Source: Rhizobium sp. 2MFCol3.1 (lineage in GTDB: Bacteria > Pseudomonadota > Alphaproteobacteria > Rhizobiales > Rhizobiaceae). From it: a stretch of DNA of 64,000 bases. The notes beneath the pieces are model-generated. The model did not search any database. It saw only the letters and a list, made by a program, of their open reading frames with translations, and was not told the DNA's origin. The stretch spans positions 1 through 64,000 of the forward strand of contig NZ_KB898354.1 of assembly GCF_000377565.1 (NCBI RefSeq), read 5' to 3'. The first letter of the stretch is position 1, and each line of letters opens with the position of its first letter. Positions 25,705-35,454 of the stretch are shown piece by piece. Made by a program: the position numbers and the translations under genes.

Positions 25705-28266
25705 TCAGGTGCGGGGCTTCAGGTTCTCGGGGTCGTAGATCGGCTTGTAGCCGACGCTGACCACTTCGACCGGATAGGTCTCGGCGAAATACTCGACATT
25801 CAGCTTGCGGCCGACCTGGCAGTATTCCCGCGGGAGGTAGGCGAGCGCGATGTTCTTGCCGACCGTCGGGCCGTAGGCGACCGAGGTGGTGTAGGAGATG
25901 CGGCCGAGGCTATCGACCAGCGACTTGCCGGTTTCCGGGTCCATGACCGGCATGGAGCCGACGGGGTAGCGCTTGACGCCCTTGCTGTCGGTGTTTTCGG
26001 TCATGACGAGGGTGCAGAGCATCGCCGGCTGGTGTTCGCGGGCCTTGTATTCCAGGTGCTTGGCCTTGCCGCGGAAATCGGCTTCCTTGACCTTCGGGCG
26101 GGCGAGATCGGCTTCCAGCAGATTGTACTGGGTGAGCAGGTCGCCGTTCTGCAGGCGCAGCGATTTTTCCATGCGGCGCGAGTTGGCGTAGGTCTCGACG
26201 CCGAAGGGCATGACGCCGGTGGCGCGCAGCGCGTCCCAAACGGCGAGGCCATCCTCGTACTTCATGTGCAGTTCCCAGCCCTGTTCGCCGACATAGGAGA
26301 TGCGGAAGGCGGTGACCGTCTTGCCCGCGATCTCGATCGGCTTGATGGCCGCGAAGGCGAAGTTTTCGGGATCGAGCGCTGCCGGATCGGCGACCACCTT
26401 CTTCAGCGTGTCGCGGGCATTCGGGCCCCAGATGCCGATCGTGATGAACTTTTCCGAGACGTCGGTGATGGTGACGTCGAGGCCGCGATCTTCTGCCACG
26501 CGCTTCATGTAGTGGAAGTCGCGCGGGCCGGCATCGGCGCCGTTGATGAGGCGGCAGCGGTCGGCCATGCGGATGACGGTGAAGTCGGCGCGGACCATGC
26601 CCTCATCGTCGAGGAAGTGGGTGTAGATGCCCTTGCCGATGTTGGCGTCACCGCCGATCTTGGCGGCGCAGAGCCATTCCAGGAGCTCGACATGATCGGG
26701 GCCTTCGAGGTCGACCATGTGGAAGTGGCTGAGGTTGACGATGCCGCAATCCTCGCTCATCGCCAGATGCTCGGCATTGGAGACGCGCCAGAAGTGGCGG
26801 TTGTCCCATTCGTTTTCGCGCACGGGAACGCGGTCGGCGTATTTCTCCAGCAGGTGCTCGTTGGCCTTGTAGCCATGCGCACGCTCCCAGCCGCCGAGCT
26901 CCATGAAGTAGCCGCCGAGTTCCTTTTCGCGCTCGTAGAAGGGCGAGCGCTTGGCGTTGCGGCCCGAGGCGTAGGGTTCGCGGGTGTGGACGGCGGGGAA
27001 GTAGATCTTCTGGGCGGCTTCGTAGCAGCGGCCGGCGATGAAGTCTTCGGTCAGCTGGTGCGGGTAGAAGCGCGAATAGTCGATCGAGTTGTGGTCGATC
27101 TCGGTGCGGCCGTCGGTCATCCAGTCGGCGATCAGCTTGCCGTAGCCCGGGCCGTCCTTGACCCAGATGGCGACGCAGTACCAGAGACCGCGCACCTTCT
27201 GGCTCTCGCCGCAGGAGGGGCCTCCGGCGGCGGAGACCTGCAAGAGGCCGTTGAAGGAGTGGCCTTCGTTATAGCCGAGCTCGCCGAGGATCGGGGTCAG
27301 CTCCATGGCCTTTTCGAGGGGCTCGAGGATCTGCTCCATTTCGAGGTCGCGCTGCGAGGGCGACAGGCGCGCCTCGTGCTTTTCGAGAAGCTCGCGCGGG
27401 TGGCACATGCGCGGATTGGTGGTCTCGTAATAGCCCCACTCGATCTGGCCGCCTTCGGTGGTCTTCGGGTCGCCGGTGTCGCGCATATAGGCGGAGTTGC
27501 CCTGGTCGCGGAGCAGCGGGTAGCCGATTTCCTTGCCCGTGCCTTCGAACTCGTTATAGGGGCCGAAGAAGGTGAGGGGGTGATCGACCGGCATGACCGG
27601 CAGGTCCTCGCCGACCATTTCCGCGATCAGGCGGCCCCAGAGGCCGGCGCAGACGATGACGTGATCGGCCATGATGGTGCCGCGATGGGTGACGACGCCC
27701 TTGATGCGACCGCCTTCGACGATCAGCGACTGGGCCGGCGTGTTGCCGAACATCTTGAGCTTGCCGGATTTCTCGGCGGCATCGACCAGCTTGCCGGCAA
27801 CGGTCTGCGAGCGCGGAATGACGAGGCCGGCGTCGGGATCGAACATGCCGCCCTGGACCTGGTCTTCCTCGATCAGCGGGAACATTTCCTTGATCTCAGT
27901 GGGCGAGACGTAATGCGCCCGGGTGCCGAAGGCCTTGGCTGAGCTCAGCTTGCGCTTGATCTCTTCCATCCAGGCATCGTCGCCGGTACGCGCCACTTCA
28001 AGACCGCCGATGCGGGAGTAGTGGCCCATCTTCTCGTAGAAATCGATCGAATACTGGGTGGTCCAGACCGAGAGATAGTCGTGCGACGTGGTGTAACAGA
28101 AGTCCGAGGCGTGGGCGGTCGAGCCGATATCGGTCGGGATACCCGACTTGTCGATGCCGACGATGTCGTCCCATCCGCGCTCGATCAGGTGATGGGCGAT
28201 GGATGCGCCGACGATGCCGCCGAGACCGATGATGACGACCTTAGCCTGCTTAGGAAACTCTGCCAT
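25705..28266 (-). CDS. Dimethylglycine/sarcosine dehydrogenase-like FAD and folate-binding protein
   Basis: The 853-residue protein has an N-terminal DAO-type FAD domain (GLGGIVGASIAHHL near residue 14, then about 400 residues) and a C-terminal half of the GcvT/aminomethyltransferase type that binds tetrahydrofolate (residues ~430-840). This two-part plan is that of dimethylglycine and sarcosine dehydrogenases, which remove N-methyl groups and pass the one-carbon unit to folate. Substrate choice among dimethylglycine, sarcosine or a related betaine breakdown product is not decidable here. It stands alone, with a 274-bp divergent region before the ZntB-like gene. Confidence 0.88.
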   Translation of the reverse strand: MAEFPKQAKVVIIGLGGIVGASIAHHLIERGWDDIVGIDKSGIPTDIGSTAHASDFCYTTSHDYLSVWTTQYSIDFYEKMGHYSRIGGLEVARTGDDAWMEEIKRKLSSAKAFGTRAHYVSPTEIKEMFPLIEEDQVQGGMFDPDAGLVIPRSQTVAGKLVDAAEKSGKLKMFGNTPAQSLIVEGGRIKGVVTHRGTIMADHVIVCAGLWGRLIAEMVGEDLPVMPVDHPLTFFGPYNEFEGTGKEIGYPLLRDQGNSAYMRDTGDPKTTEGGQIEWGYYETTNPRMCHPRELLEKHEARLSPSQRDLEMEQILEPLEKAMELTPILGELGYNEGHSFNGLLQVSAAGGPSCGESQKVRGLWYCVAIWVKDGPGYGKLIADWMTDGRTEIDHNSIDYSRFYPHQLTEDFIAGRCYEAAQKIYFPAVHTREPYASGRNAKRSPFYEREKELGGYFMELGGWERAHGYKANEHLLEKYADRVPVRENEWDNRHFWRVSNAEHLAMSEDCGIVNLSHFHMVDLEGPDHVELLEWLCAAKIGGDANIGKGIYTHFLDDEGMVRADFTVIRMADRCRLINGADAGPRDFHYMKRVAEDRGLDVTITDVSEKFITIGIWGPNARDTLKKVVADPAALDPENFAFAAIKPIEIAGKTVTAFRISYVGEQGWELHMKYEDGLAVWDALRATGVMPFGVETYANSRRMEKSLRLQNGDLLTQYNLLEADLARPKVKEADFRGKAKHLEYKAREHQPAMLCTLVMTENTDSKGVKRYPVGSMPVMDPETGKSLVDSLGRISYTTSVAYGPTVGKNIALAYLPREYCQVGRKLNVEYFAETYPVEVVSVGYKPIYDPENLKPRT

Positions 28267-28540
28267 TGAGTGCGACCCTGATTGAATATTGAGATCGGAT
28301 TTTAGGGATAGAAACGCGACGTGTAGAGCCTGTCTACGACATAATTATCAAACTGCACGACCAGAGCCATGTGGCTTGTGGATGACGGGCGCGGGCGGCG
28401 CGGGCTTTCGCGGTCTTATGGACCCGACCCGCGCCACGGGGCAAGGCTGGTGTTGCGTCGTTTCCGCGACATGTTAGAATCCCCCCTAATATTCAGAGAG
28501 TTGGCTCTATTTCCGCCACCCCCGCGGGCAAGGACCGGCA

Positions 28541-29569
28541 ATGAAGACTGCGAGTGCGCCGATGGCAAGCTACGGTGTCGAACCAGGGATACGCTTCGCG
28601 CTGCTCCTTGATGGGCGAGGCGGCTGCAGGCAGATCGACATGGATGATGTCTGCGCCTGGAAGCCGGGCGATGGCGTGATCTGGCTGCACCTGGAGCGCG
28701 ATCATCCGGCGGCCGCCGAATGGGTGAACGCCAAGGGCGGTTTCGATAGCTTCGTGGCGGAAGCGCTGCTGGAGGAGGAGACGCGGCCGCGTGTGGAGCC
28801 TGTTGATGACGGGCTTCTGATCATCCTGCGCGGCGTTTGCGCCACCGCGCCGGATGAGGCCGAGGAGCCGCATTCGGGGCTTGATCTCGTGCCTCTGCAT
28901 CTGTGGGTCGATGGCAACCGCGTCGTTTCGCTTCGAGATAGCGGGCATTACATCACCGCGCTTCGCGATATCAGGGCGGCGCTGGAGAAGGGCAAGGGGC
29001 CGCAGCGCAGCGGCGATCTCCTGGCGCTGATCGGCGAGAAGCTGGTGCGCGATCTCGAGCCGGTTCTCGACGGAATGGACGAGGAGGTCGACGAGCTCGA
29101 CGAGATGATCTTTCACGGCGAGGCGAGCGAAGTACGCGAGCGGCTGAAGCTCTTGCGCCGCCGTTCCGTGCAGCTGCGCCGCTATCTGGCGCCGCAGCGC
29201 GACGCGCTGAACCGCATCGAGCACGACGACGCGCCATGGCTGCTCGAGCGCGACAAGCTCAGGTTACGCGAAGTGATCGACAAGCTGATGCGCTTCATCG
29301 AATATCTCGACGCCATCCGCGACCGCACTGGCATTCTGCACGACGACTTGTCGACCGTGATCAGCGAGCGCATCGCCCGCAATTCCAACCGGTTGGCGGC
29401 TCTTGCAGCGCTGCTTTTGCCGCCCAGCGTGGTGGCCGGGCTGTTCGGGATGAATGTCGGCGGGATACCCGGGGTCAACGACACGTGGGCGTTCATCGTC
29501 ATCGTCGGCTTCGTGACGATCACGTCGATTGCGACGCTGTGGGCGCTCAGGCGGATCGGCTGGCTTTAG
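28541..29569 (+). CDS. CorA/ZntB-family divalent metal transporter
   Basis: The 342-residue protein has a large acidic, helical N-terminal cytoplasmic domain and two C-terminal membrane helices (about 285-308 and 318-337). The diagnostic GMN motif lies at the end of the first (FGMNVGG, near 303). The periplasmic loop after GMN lacks the MPEL of classic CorA magnesium channels, which favours the ZntB zinc branch. AAGGA lies before the ATG at 28541. No operon partners are apparent. Confidence 0.85.
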   Translation: MKTASAPMASYGVEPGIRFALLLDGRGGCRQIDMDDVCAWKPGDGVIWLHLERDHPAAAEWVNAKGGFDSFVAEALLEEETRPRVEPVDDGLLIILRGVCATAPDEAEEPHSGLDLVPLHLWVDGNRVVSLRDSGHYITALRDIRAALEKGKGPQRSGDLLALIGEKLVRDLEPVLDGMDEEVDELDEMIFHGEASEVRERLKLLRRRSVQLRRYLAPQRDALNRIEHDDAPWLLERDKLRLREVIDKLMRFIEYLDAIRDRTGILHDDLSTVISERIARNSNRLAALAALLLPPSVVAGLFGMNVGGIPGVNDTWAFIVIVGFVTITSIATLWALRRIGWL

Positions 29570-29729
29570 CTAAGAGTGGTAGCCGGATATCAAACAAGCG
29601 TGATTTAGGATCGGCTTCATTGACAATGCAATTTCAGGGGAAATATCACTTCCTCTACCGCTGCAGGGTGTGGCTCAGTCAATCCGTGTCCCCGCCACCT
29701 GTTGCCTTCAACCAAGGCTGAAGATCAGC

Positions 29730-30218
29730 ATGATCGATACGCGTTTTTCCACGGCGATGCAGATCGTTGTCAGCGTTGCCGTCAACGACGAGGCCGACGT
29801 GCGCTCGACGAGCCAATCGCTTGCGGTGGGGCTCGACACGAATGCGAGCTTCGTGCGCAAGCTGCTGCCGCCGCTGACGGAGAGCGGCATTCTCGTTTCG
29901 GCAGCGGGGAGCAAGGGCGGGATCAGGCTGGCGCGGCCGAGCAAGGAAATCCTGCTCAGCGAGATTTATGCTGCGGTGACGGGAAGCAGGAAGCTCTGGG
30001 CGACGCGCCACGAAATCCCGCATGCGGGTCTGGTGGGCGAGAATATCGGCGATCTCTCCGAATATCTCTGCGACCGGGCGGAGCAGGCGGTTGTCGATAT
30101 GCTGGGAGCGGTGACAGTCGAGGATAGCGTCGCGGAGCTGCGTCGCCTCGATGTCGAGCGGCACAAGCTTGATGCCGCCGATACACCTGTGGCCGATCGG
30201 CGTGACGCCGCGGAATAA
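29730..30218 (+). CDS. Rrf2-family transcriptional regulator without Fe-S cysteines
   Basis: The 162-residue protein has the Rrf2 winged helix at its N-terminus (MIDTRFSTAMQIVVSVA, then the wing AAGSKGGIRLARPSKEI). It has only one Cys (YLCDR), so it cannot hold the three-Cys Fe-S cluster of IscR/NsrR and probably senses something else or acts without a cofactor. The ATG at 29730 is chosen because Rrf2 proteins start about three residues before the first helix. It is convergent with the porin gene and separated from it by nested hairpins. Confidence 0.85.
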   Translation: MIDTRFSTAMQIVVSVAVNDEADVRSTSQSLAVGLDTNASFVRKLLPPLTESGILVSAAGSKGGIRLARPSKEILLSEIYAAVTGSRKLWATRHEIPHAGLVGENIGDLSEYLCDRAEQAVVDMLGAVTVEDSVAELRRLDVERHKLDAADTPVADRRDAAE

Positions 30219-30310
30219 TCCATTCAACCAATAGCAAAAGGTGGCTCAGCAGGGAAACCGAACCACCTTCCGTAAACTGATCGGAGGTCAATCTGATCAG
30301 AAACACCTGA

Positions 30311-30376
30311 TTCGGGCGCCATTCCTCGCTCACGCCGGATCAGAGGATCCGGCGTGATTGAAGAGTGGCGCCCGAA
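30311..30376. terminator. Nested hairpin terminator between Rrf2 gene and porin gene
   Basis: An inner perfect 11-bp stem (30331-30341 with 30346-30356) sits inside an outer 11-bp stem (30311-30321 with 30366-30376). It lies just past the porin stop at 30382 and should end transcription of the strongly expressed porin. Confidence 0.7.
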
Positions 30377-30381
30377 GTTTA

Positions 30382-31389
30382 TTAGAATGCGCGCTGCAGG
30401 CGGAAGAAGCCCTTGGTTACGCTGTCTGCGTTGTCAGCGTCCGTGTAGTCCACGGTTGCCTTGGCGTAGAGGTTGTCAACGATCTGGTAATCGACCGTGA
30501 GGCCGGCCTTCCAAGCGTCGTTGTTCTTGTTGAAGTCGCCAGCGACGATGCCGTAGTTACCGTAGTACTGGAATGCCGGGGTGATCTTCAGCTTGTCGGT
30601 TGCCTTGATGGCGTACTCGACAGCAACTGCCCACTCAGACTTGTTGTAGTAGGAGTTCGGGCCAGACGAGTAAACGCCAGCGAGGCCGAGCGTGCCAGGA
30701 CCGATTGCAACGGTACCCATGGCGCGAACTGCACCTTCTTCGTTGTCGGTGTCGTAACCGCCAGTGATCTGGTACGTGAAGGCACCAGCCTTACCACCGA
30801 TAGCCGCGGCAACGCCGAAGTTGTTGGCGGTTTCGCCCGGCTTGTAGTAGCCGTCTTCCAGTTCGTCGATTGCGATACCAGCGTAGAAGTCGCTGGTTTC
30901 GTACTGGTAACGAATGGAGTTGCGCAGGGTAACGGAGGAGCCGATGTCGTCGGTTTCGCCGGAGAGACCATCGTCCCACCAACCATAGAACAGACCAGCG
31001 CGCAGGCCAGCGATGTCGATGTAAGCGGAGTCGAGCGTCGTGGTCGTCGAAGAGTTGTCGCCGTTGTTACGGAGAACGATAACGCCGGTCAGCGGGCCGT
31101 ACTCGGTGTCGCTCTTGGCGGTGAACTGAACCTGGGCGCGCGTACGAGCGTTCCAGTCCGAGGTACCCTTCTGGTTCGGGCCGCCGTAGACTTCAAAACG
31201 GAGGTAACCGCCGACCTTGAGGCAGGTTTCCGTGCCTGGGATGTAGAAGTAGCCGGTGCCGTAAGCGTCGCAAACGCGAACGTATTCTACAGCTTCCGGT
31301 TCAGCAGCGACGATAGCGTCTGCAGCCTGGGCGCCCGAGACGGCGGCGAGAGCCGCTGCCGAGCTGATGAGCATCATACGAATAGTCAT
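30382..31389 (-). CDS. Outer-membrane porin, Porin_2 family (Brucella Omp2/rhizobial porin type)
   Basis: The 335-residue protein has a signal peptide (about 1-22, ending GAQA) and a mature sequence with the family's conserved start VRVCDAYGTGYFYIPGTETC and KVGGYLRFEVYG. Alternating beta-strands follow, and the chain ends with an aromatic residue (QRAF), as expected for a 16-stranded outer-membrane barrel. It forms diffusion pores for small solutes. The ATG at 31389 is chosen over a TTG four codons upstream because the signal peptide fits better. A long AT-rich leader region precedes it. Confidence 0.95.
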   Translation of the reverse strand: MTIRMMLISSAAALAAVSGAQAADAIVAAEPEAVEYVRVCDAYGTGYFYIPGTETCLKVGGYLRFEVYGGPNQKGTSDWNARTRAQVQFTAKSDTEYGPLTGVIVLRNNGDNSSTTTTLDSAYIDIAGLRAGLFYGWWDDGLSGETDDIGSSVTLRNSIRYQYETSDFYAGIAIDELEDGYYKPGETANNFGVAAAIGGKAGAFTYQITGGYDTDNEEGAVRAMGTVAIGPGTLGLAGVYSSGPNSYYNKSEWAVAVEYAIKATDKLKITPAFQYYGNYGIVAGDFNKNNDAWKAGLTVDYQIVDNLYAKATVDYTDADNADSVTKGFFRLQRAF

Positions 31390-31731
31390 AGTTGAGTCCA
31401 ATCTATTTAGGATTGGGCACAGGTCATTGCTGCCGAAAACGGCTTCTACCTACCCCAATTTCAAAACAAGCCCTCACGGGGACGTGATGTCTCCGTGACC
31501 GGCAAATTACATTTCGGCTTAAATGTATCAATTACAGATACAGTCATAATTCGTTATATTTGCGATGCAAAAAGACGGTGTTGCAGAAAGGCAACTTTCG
31601 CGACGATGAACACGGTTCATCAGCAGCCCGATCCTGATAATCAAGCTATCTCAATACTATATGGCGAAATGCTTATGCACGCTTATCGTGCTGCAATGCA
31701 ATATTATTGCCGAATTACGGTTGTCCTTCGG
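31390..31731. other. AT-rich intergenic region upstream of the porin
   Basis: About 340 bp with clearly lower GC than the neighbouring genes and no convincing gene. It contains the porin promoter and leader. A small dyad at 31398-31416 overlaps the probable leader just before the porin start. Confidence 0.5.
31398..31416. promoter_or_regulatory. Small hairpin in the porin leader next to the start codon
   Basis: CCAATC (31398-31403) and GATTGG (31411-31416) pair perfectly around an AT-rich 7-nt loop. It begins 9 bp upstream of the porin ATG, where it could affect ribosome access or RNA stability. Role is inference. Confidence 0.3.
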
Positions 31732-32820
31732 TCATGATGCAGCACTCACGCCAGCGAATCGCTCGCCAATCAGGTGACGGGTCAGTTGGTCTTTAAGGTC
31801 GAAATGAAGACGGCCGTCCGGCGTCGTCAGGCGCTCCAGCAGCTTGCGAACGCCTTCGCTAAACAGGAAGCTCGACTGGTGCGCATCGGCACTCGCTAAA
31901 GTAGTTTTTCCGAGAATGCTGATGCCGTTATGGGCGACGATTTCGTCTACCTTGGTCATCGCGCAATTGCCACCGGCGGCTGCCTCAAGATCGATGATAA
32001 CGGTGCCCGCCGTCAGGAGCGATAGCGATGCGTCGTCGATCAAAACAGGTGCGCGCCCGGTCGAGCCGCCGACACTGGAGACGATCAGCTGCATTTCCCG
32101 AAGTTGGCCGGCAAGCTGCTTGCGGCTGGCGGCGACGAGAATGTCTGATGTCACAGCGCTTGCGCGTTCCAGTGCCGAATCGATCGCCACGAATTTCGCG
32201 CCCAATGCCTCGGCCCGTTTGCGATCGTTGTCGGTGACACTGAAGAGATAGGTCTGGGCGCCGAGACGCCTGGCGGTGGCGATCGCCTGAAGGGCGGCGG
32301 CGCCCGTGCCCAGTGCCGCCATCTTGACCGGGCGTGCAAGGGCGCCATCCATGACAAGCATCGGGTGGCCGACACCGAGTTGGCGGGCGCCTTCGAGAAC
32401 CGCTGCATGGCCGCAGATGGTCGCCTGTCGTGTCGCCACATCCATGCTGCCGGCATCGGCCGCGCCTTCAAGGCGCGCGAGATCGAGCATGAGGCCGCGG
32501 CCTGCCGGCTCGTCGGCGTCGAGCGGGGAGCCGAGGAAGATCAGGGTTGGGGATCCGGCGAAGCTGCGCGCGTCCAGCGGCTTGCGGATGCCGATGAAAA
32601 GATTGCACTCGCGCGCAATGGTCTCACGGCTCGCCGGTCGCGCACCGGCGGCGACATAGGCTTCATCCTCGTAGCCAGCCGCAGCGCCGCAGCCGTGCTC
32701 GAAGCGGATCGAAAAGCGCGCTGAGAGGTGGTCGACATCCTCGGGCGTCAACGCCACGCGCCGCTCACCGGGCACAGTTTCCCGGAGCAGTCCAGCGTGG
32801 ACGGAAGCGAGGTTTGGCAT
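31732..32820 (-). CDS. Alanine dehydrogenase/PNT-family protein resembling transhydrogenase subunit alpha, orphan
   Basis: The 362-residue protein resembles the NAD-binding subunit (PntAa) of proton-translocating transhydrogenase: GLLRETVPGERRVALTPEDV at the start and a Rossmann segment ALGTGAAALQAIATARRLGA near residue 170. The family's usual VIGAGVAGLQA reads ALGTGAAALQA here, so the glycine loop is altered. No genes for the membrane subunits (PntAb, PntB) lie beside it. It may be a diverged paralogue with a different role, perhaps an NAD-dependent dehydrogenase of an amino-acid type substrate. Neighbour on the other side is NAD synthetase, on the opposite strand. Confidence 0.72.
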   Translation of the reverse strand: MPNLASVHAGLLRETVPGERRVALTPEDVDHLSARFSIRFEHGCGAAAGYEDEAYVAAGARPASRETIARECNLFIGIRKPLDARSFAGSPTLIFLGSPLDADEPAGRGLMLDLARLEGAADAGSMDVATRQATICGHAAVLEGARQLGVGHPMLVMDGALARPVKMAALGTGAAALQAIATARRLGAQTYLFSVTDNDRKRAEALGAKFVAIDSALERASAVTSDILVAASRKQLAGQLREMQLIVSSVGGSTGRAPVLIDDASLSLLTAGTVIIDLEAAAGGNCAMTKVDEIVAHNGISILGKTTLASADAHQSSFLFSEGVRKLLERLTTPDGRLHFDLKDQLTRHLIGERFAGVSAAS

Positions 32821-33089
32821 TCAGAACTCTGTTGGTGAAAAACCGAAGGGCGCGCGCGGTCGCTATAGGGCGCTGACCTCATGGTTTTATGACAGTTTTG
32901 TAATTTTTCACCGATGATCGCGATATATTCGCGATGCGTGCAACTTCAGGTAAAATTCCGGTTGAGACATGTTCCAGAAGTTTGCAAGAATGAGCCCGAC
33001 AGGGGGCAGCATTGCGAGGATATGCGGTTTTGCGCTGCCGCATTTGGATGTAATGATCCTTGCGAAGCGCTTGGCTGCTGGAGGCATTC

Positions 33090-35141
33090 GTGAATTTCTA
33101 TTCGGTCTATGATCAGGGATTTGTCCGCGTGGCGGCTTGCACGCCGATCTGCGAGGTCGGCGATCCTGATTTCAATTCGAAGGCGACGCTGGATATGGCG
33201 CGGCAGGGCCATCAGCAGGGCGTCGGCCTGATGGTGTTTCCAGAGCTCGGCATATCGGGCTACTCGATCGATGACCTTCTTGGACAGGACGCGCTTCTGA
33301 AGGCAGTGGACACTGCGATCGCCGAGATCGTCGCCGCCAGCGCGGCACTGACCCCGGTTCTGCTGATCGGCGCGCCGTTGCAGCACGAGGGCCGGCTTTA
33401 TAACTGCGCCGTCGCCATTCACGCTGGCCGCATCCTCGGGGTCGTGCCGAAAACGCATCTGCCCAATTATCGCGAATTCTACGAGAAGCGCTGGTTTGCC
33501 TCCGGGCGGACGGTGCGGGGCCAGACGATCCGGGTCGCCGGCGAGAGCGTGCCGTTCGGTACCGACATGATCTTCGCAGCTGAGGATCGGCCCGATTTTA
33601 CGTTCCATATCGAGATCTGCGAGGATCTCTGGGCGCCCGCCGCGCCGAGCGATTTCGGCGCGCTCGGCGGCGCGCTCATCCTCACCAACCTGTCGGCCAG
33701 CAACATCACCGTCGGCAAGGCGGAAACCCGCAAGCTGCTCTGCGCTTCGCAATCGTCGCGCAGCCTGTCGGCCTACATCTATTCGGCCGCGGGGCCGGGG
33801 GAATCGACGACGGATCTGGCGTGGGATGGACAGGCCTGCATCTACGAGCTTGGCTCGATGCTATCAGAGACCGAGCGTTTCCCGATGACGTCGCAGATGT
33901 GCGTTGCCGATATCGATGTCGAGCGGCTGCGGCTGGAGCGCTTGCGCACCGGAACCTTCAACGATGCCGCGACGCTCAATCTGACGCCGGATCGCGCGTT
34001 TCGGCGCATCGGCTTCCAGTTCCAGGCGCCGCAGGGCGATATCGGGCTGGAGCGTGATGTCGCGCGCTTCCCGTTCGTGCCAGCCGATGAAAGCCGGCTG
34101 GATCAGGATTGCTACGAGACCTTCAACATTCAGGTGCAGGGCTTGATGAAGCGTCTGCGCTCGACGGGGATCAAGCGGCTTTGCCTGGGGATTTCGGGCG
34201 GGCTTGATTCGACGCATGCGCTTCTGGTGGCGGCGCGGGCATACGACAAGCTCGGCTGGCCGCGCTCCGATATCTTATGCTTCACCATGCCGGGCTTTGC
34301 CACCGGTGATGAAACGAAGTCGAATGCCTGGGCGCTGATGCGCAGCATCGGGGTGACGGCGGAAGAGATCGACATCAAGCCGCTGGCGCTGCAGCTGCTA
34401 CGCGACCTCAAGCATCCGTTCTCCGGCGGACAGCCGGTCTATGACGTGACCTTCGAGAACGTGCAGGCCGGCCTGCGCACCGACTTCCTGTTCCGCGCGG
34501 CCAACCAGCGCAACGCGCTGGTGCTGGGAACGGGCGACCTGTCGGAAATCGGTCTGGGGTGGTCGACCTATGGGGTCGGCGACCAGATGAGCCATTATAA
34601 TGTCAACGCCTCGGTGCCGAAGACGCTGATCCAGCACCTCATCCGCTGGGTGATCCGCACCGGCGATTTCGACGCCGACGCGAAGGCGACGCTGGAGCGC
34701 ATTCTGGGCACGCTGATCTCGCCCGAGCTGGTGCCGGCCGACGAGAACGGGGTGATGCAGAGCACGGAAGACAAGATCGGTCCCTACGATCTGCACGACT
34801 TCGCGCTGTTTTACACAACCCGGTTCGGGCTGCGTCCCTCGAAGGTGGCTTTCCTCGCTTATTCCGCCTGGAAGGATGTCGACGCCGGTGTCTGGCCGCC
34901 GCATTTCCCCGAGGACAAGCGCCGCGCCTTCGATCTCCCCGTCATCAAGAAGTGGATGGAAACGTTTCTCTTCCGCTTCTTCACGATCAGCCAGTTCAAG
35001 CGCTCGGCCTCGCCGAACGGGCCGAAGGTCACGTCGGGCGGCTCGCTTTCGCCGCGCGGAGACTGGCGCGCGCCGTCGGATGGCAATGCGCGGATCTGGA
35101 TCAAGGAGCTGAAGGCCAACGTTCCTGACGTCGCGAACTGA
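33090..35141 (+). CDS. nadE: Glutamine-dependent NAD+ synthetase
   Basis: The 683-residue protein joins a nitrilase-type glutaminase (triad Glu52, Lys121, Cys177 in PELGISGY, VVPKTHLP and EICEDLW) to an NAD synthetase domain with the ATP pyrophosphatase loop SGGLDST near residue 368. It amidates nicotinic acid adenine dinucleotide to NAD using ammonia from glutamine, in the cytosol. The triad positions closely match the well-studied mycobacterial enzyme, which supports the GTG start at 33090; GGAGG lies just before it. Confidence 0.95.
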   Translation: MNFYSVYDQGFVRVAACTPICEVGDPDFNSKATLDMARQGHQQGVGLMVFPELGISGYSIDDLLGQDALLKAVDTAIAEIVAASAALTPVLLIGAPLQHEGRLYNCAVAIHAGRILGVVPKTHLPNYREFYEKRWFASGRTVRGQTIRVAGESVPFGTDMIFAAEDRPDFTFHIEICEDLWAPAAPSDFGALGGALILTNLSASNITVGKAETRKLLCASQSSRSLSAYIYSAAGPGESTTDLAWDGQACIYELGSMLSETERFPMTSQMCVADIDVERLRLERLRTGTFNDAATLNLTPDRAFRRIGFQFQAPQGDIGLERDVARFPFVPADESRLDQDCYETFNIQVQGLMKRLRSTGIKRLCLGISGGLDSTHALLVAARAYDKLGWPRSDILCFTMPGFATGDETKSNAWALMRSIGVTAEEIDIKPLALQLLRDLKHPFSGGQPVYDVTFENVQAGLRTDFLFRAANQRNALVLGTGDLSEIGLGWSTYGVGDQMSHYNVNASVPKTLIQHLIRWVIRTGDFDADAKATLERILGTLISPELVPADENGVMQSTEDKIGPYDLHDFALFYTTRFGLRPSKVAFLAYSAWKDVDAGVWPPHFPEDKRRAFDLPVIKKWMETFLFRFFTISQFKRSASPNGPKVTSGGSLSPRGDWRAPSDGNARIWIKELKANVPDVAN

Positions 35142-35213
35142 GGGAGTTGGCGGCGGCATCCTTGCCGAAGCGTGCCGATGGCACACATAAGAGAGCATAG
35201 CTTACGGAGGTAG

Positions 35214-35423
35214 ATGCTCGTGGAGTGTGATGGTCCTGACGAACCGTTGCGTTACGAGATCCGGCGCGAGCCCTCGGGGCGGTGGACGGTCGTGGATTCG
35301 ATGACCGCGCTGCCGGCGGCAAGCAATGGGCGCGACCTGATCGGGCTTTCCAGGGAGGACGCGCGCGATATCGCCGACGAGCTCAACCGGAGCATCGCGC
35401 AGGGTCGTGATCCGTTGATCTGA
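35214..35423 (+). CDS. Small conserved-looking cytosolic protein, unknown
   Basis: A 69-residue acidic/basic mixed protein with no membrane segment or signal peptide. The stretch RYEIRREPSGRWTVVDSMT looks like a short beta-hairpin, followed by a helical end EDARDIADELNRSI. A very good ribosome-binding site (ACGGAGG) precedes the ATG, which supports expression. It lies 72 bp after nadE and 31 bp before another small gene. No family recognised. Confidence 0.65.
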   Translation: MLVECDGPDEPLRYEIRREPSGRWTVVDSMTALPAASNGRDLIGLSREDARDIADELNRSIAQGRDPLI

Positions 35424-35454
35424 CCACCGGCGCAGAACCCGCTGGAGATAGGGC

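Noticed and set aside
26032..27942. 636-codon plus-strand frame opposite the dimethylglycine dehydrogenase-like gene
   Set aside because: Shadow frame; no recognisable domain, while the minus strand encodes a full two-domain enzyme.
31495..31737. Possible 80-residue gene upstream of the porin
   Set aside because: No ribosome-binding site, odd composition and location in the AT-rich porin leader/promoter region.
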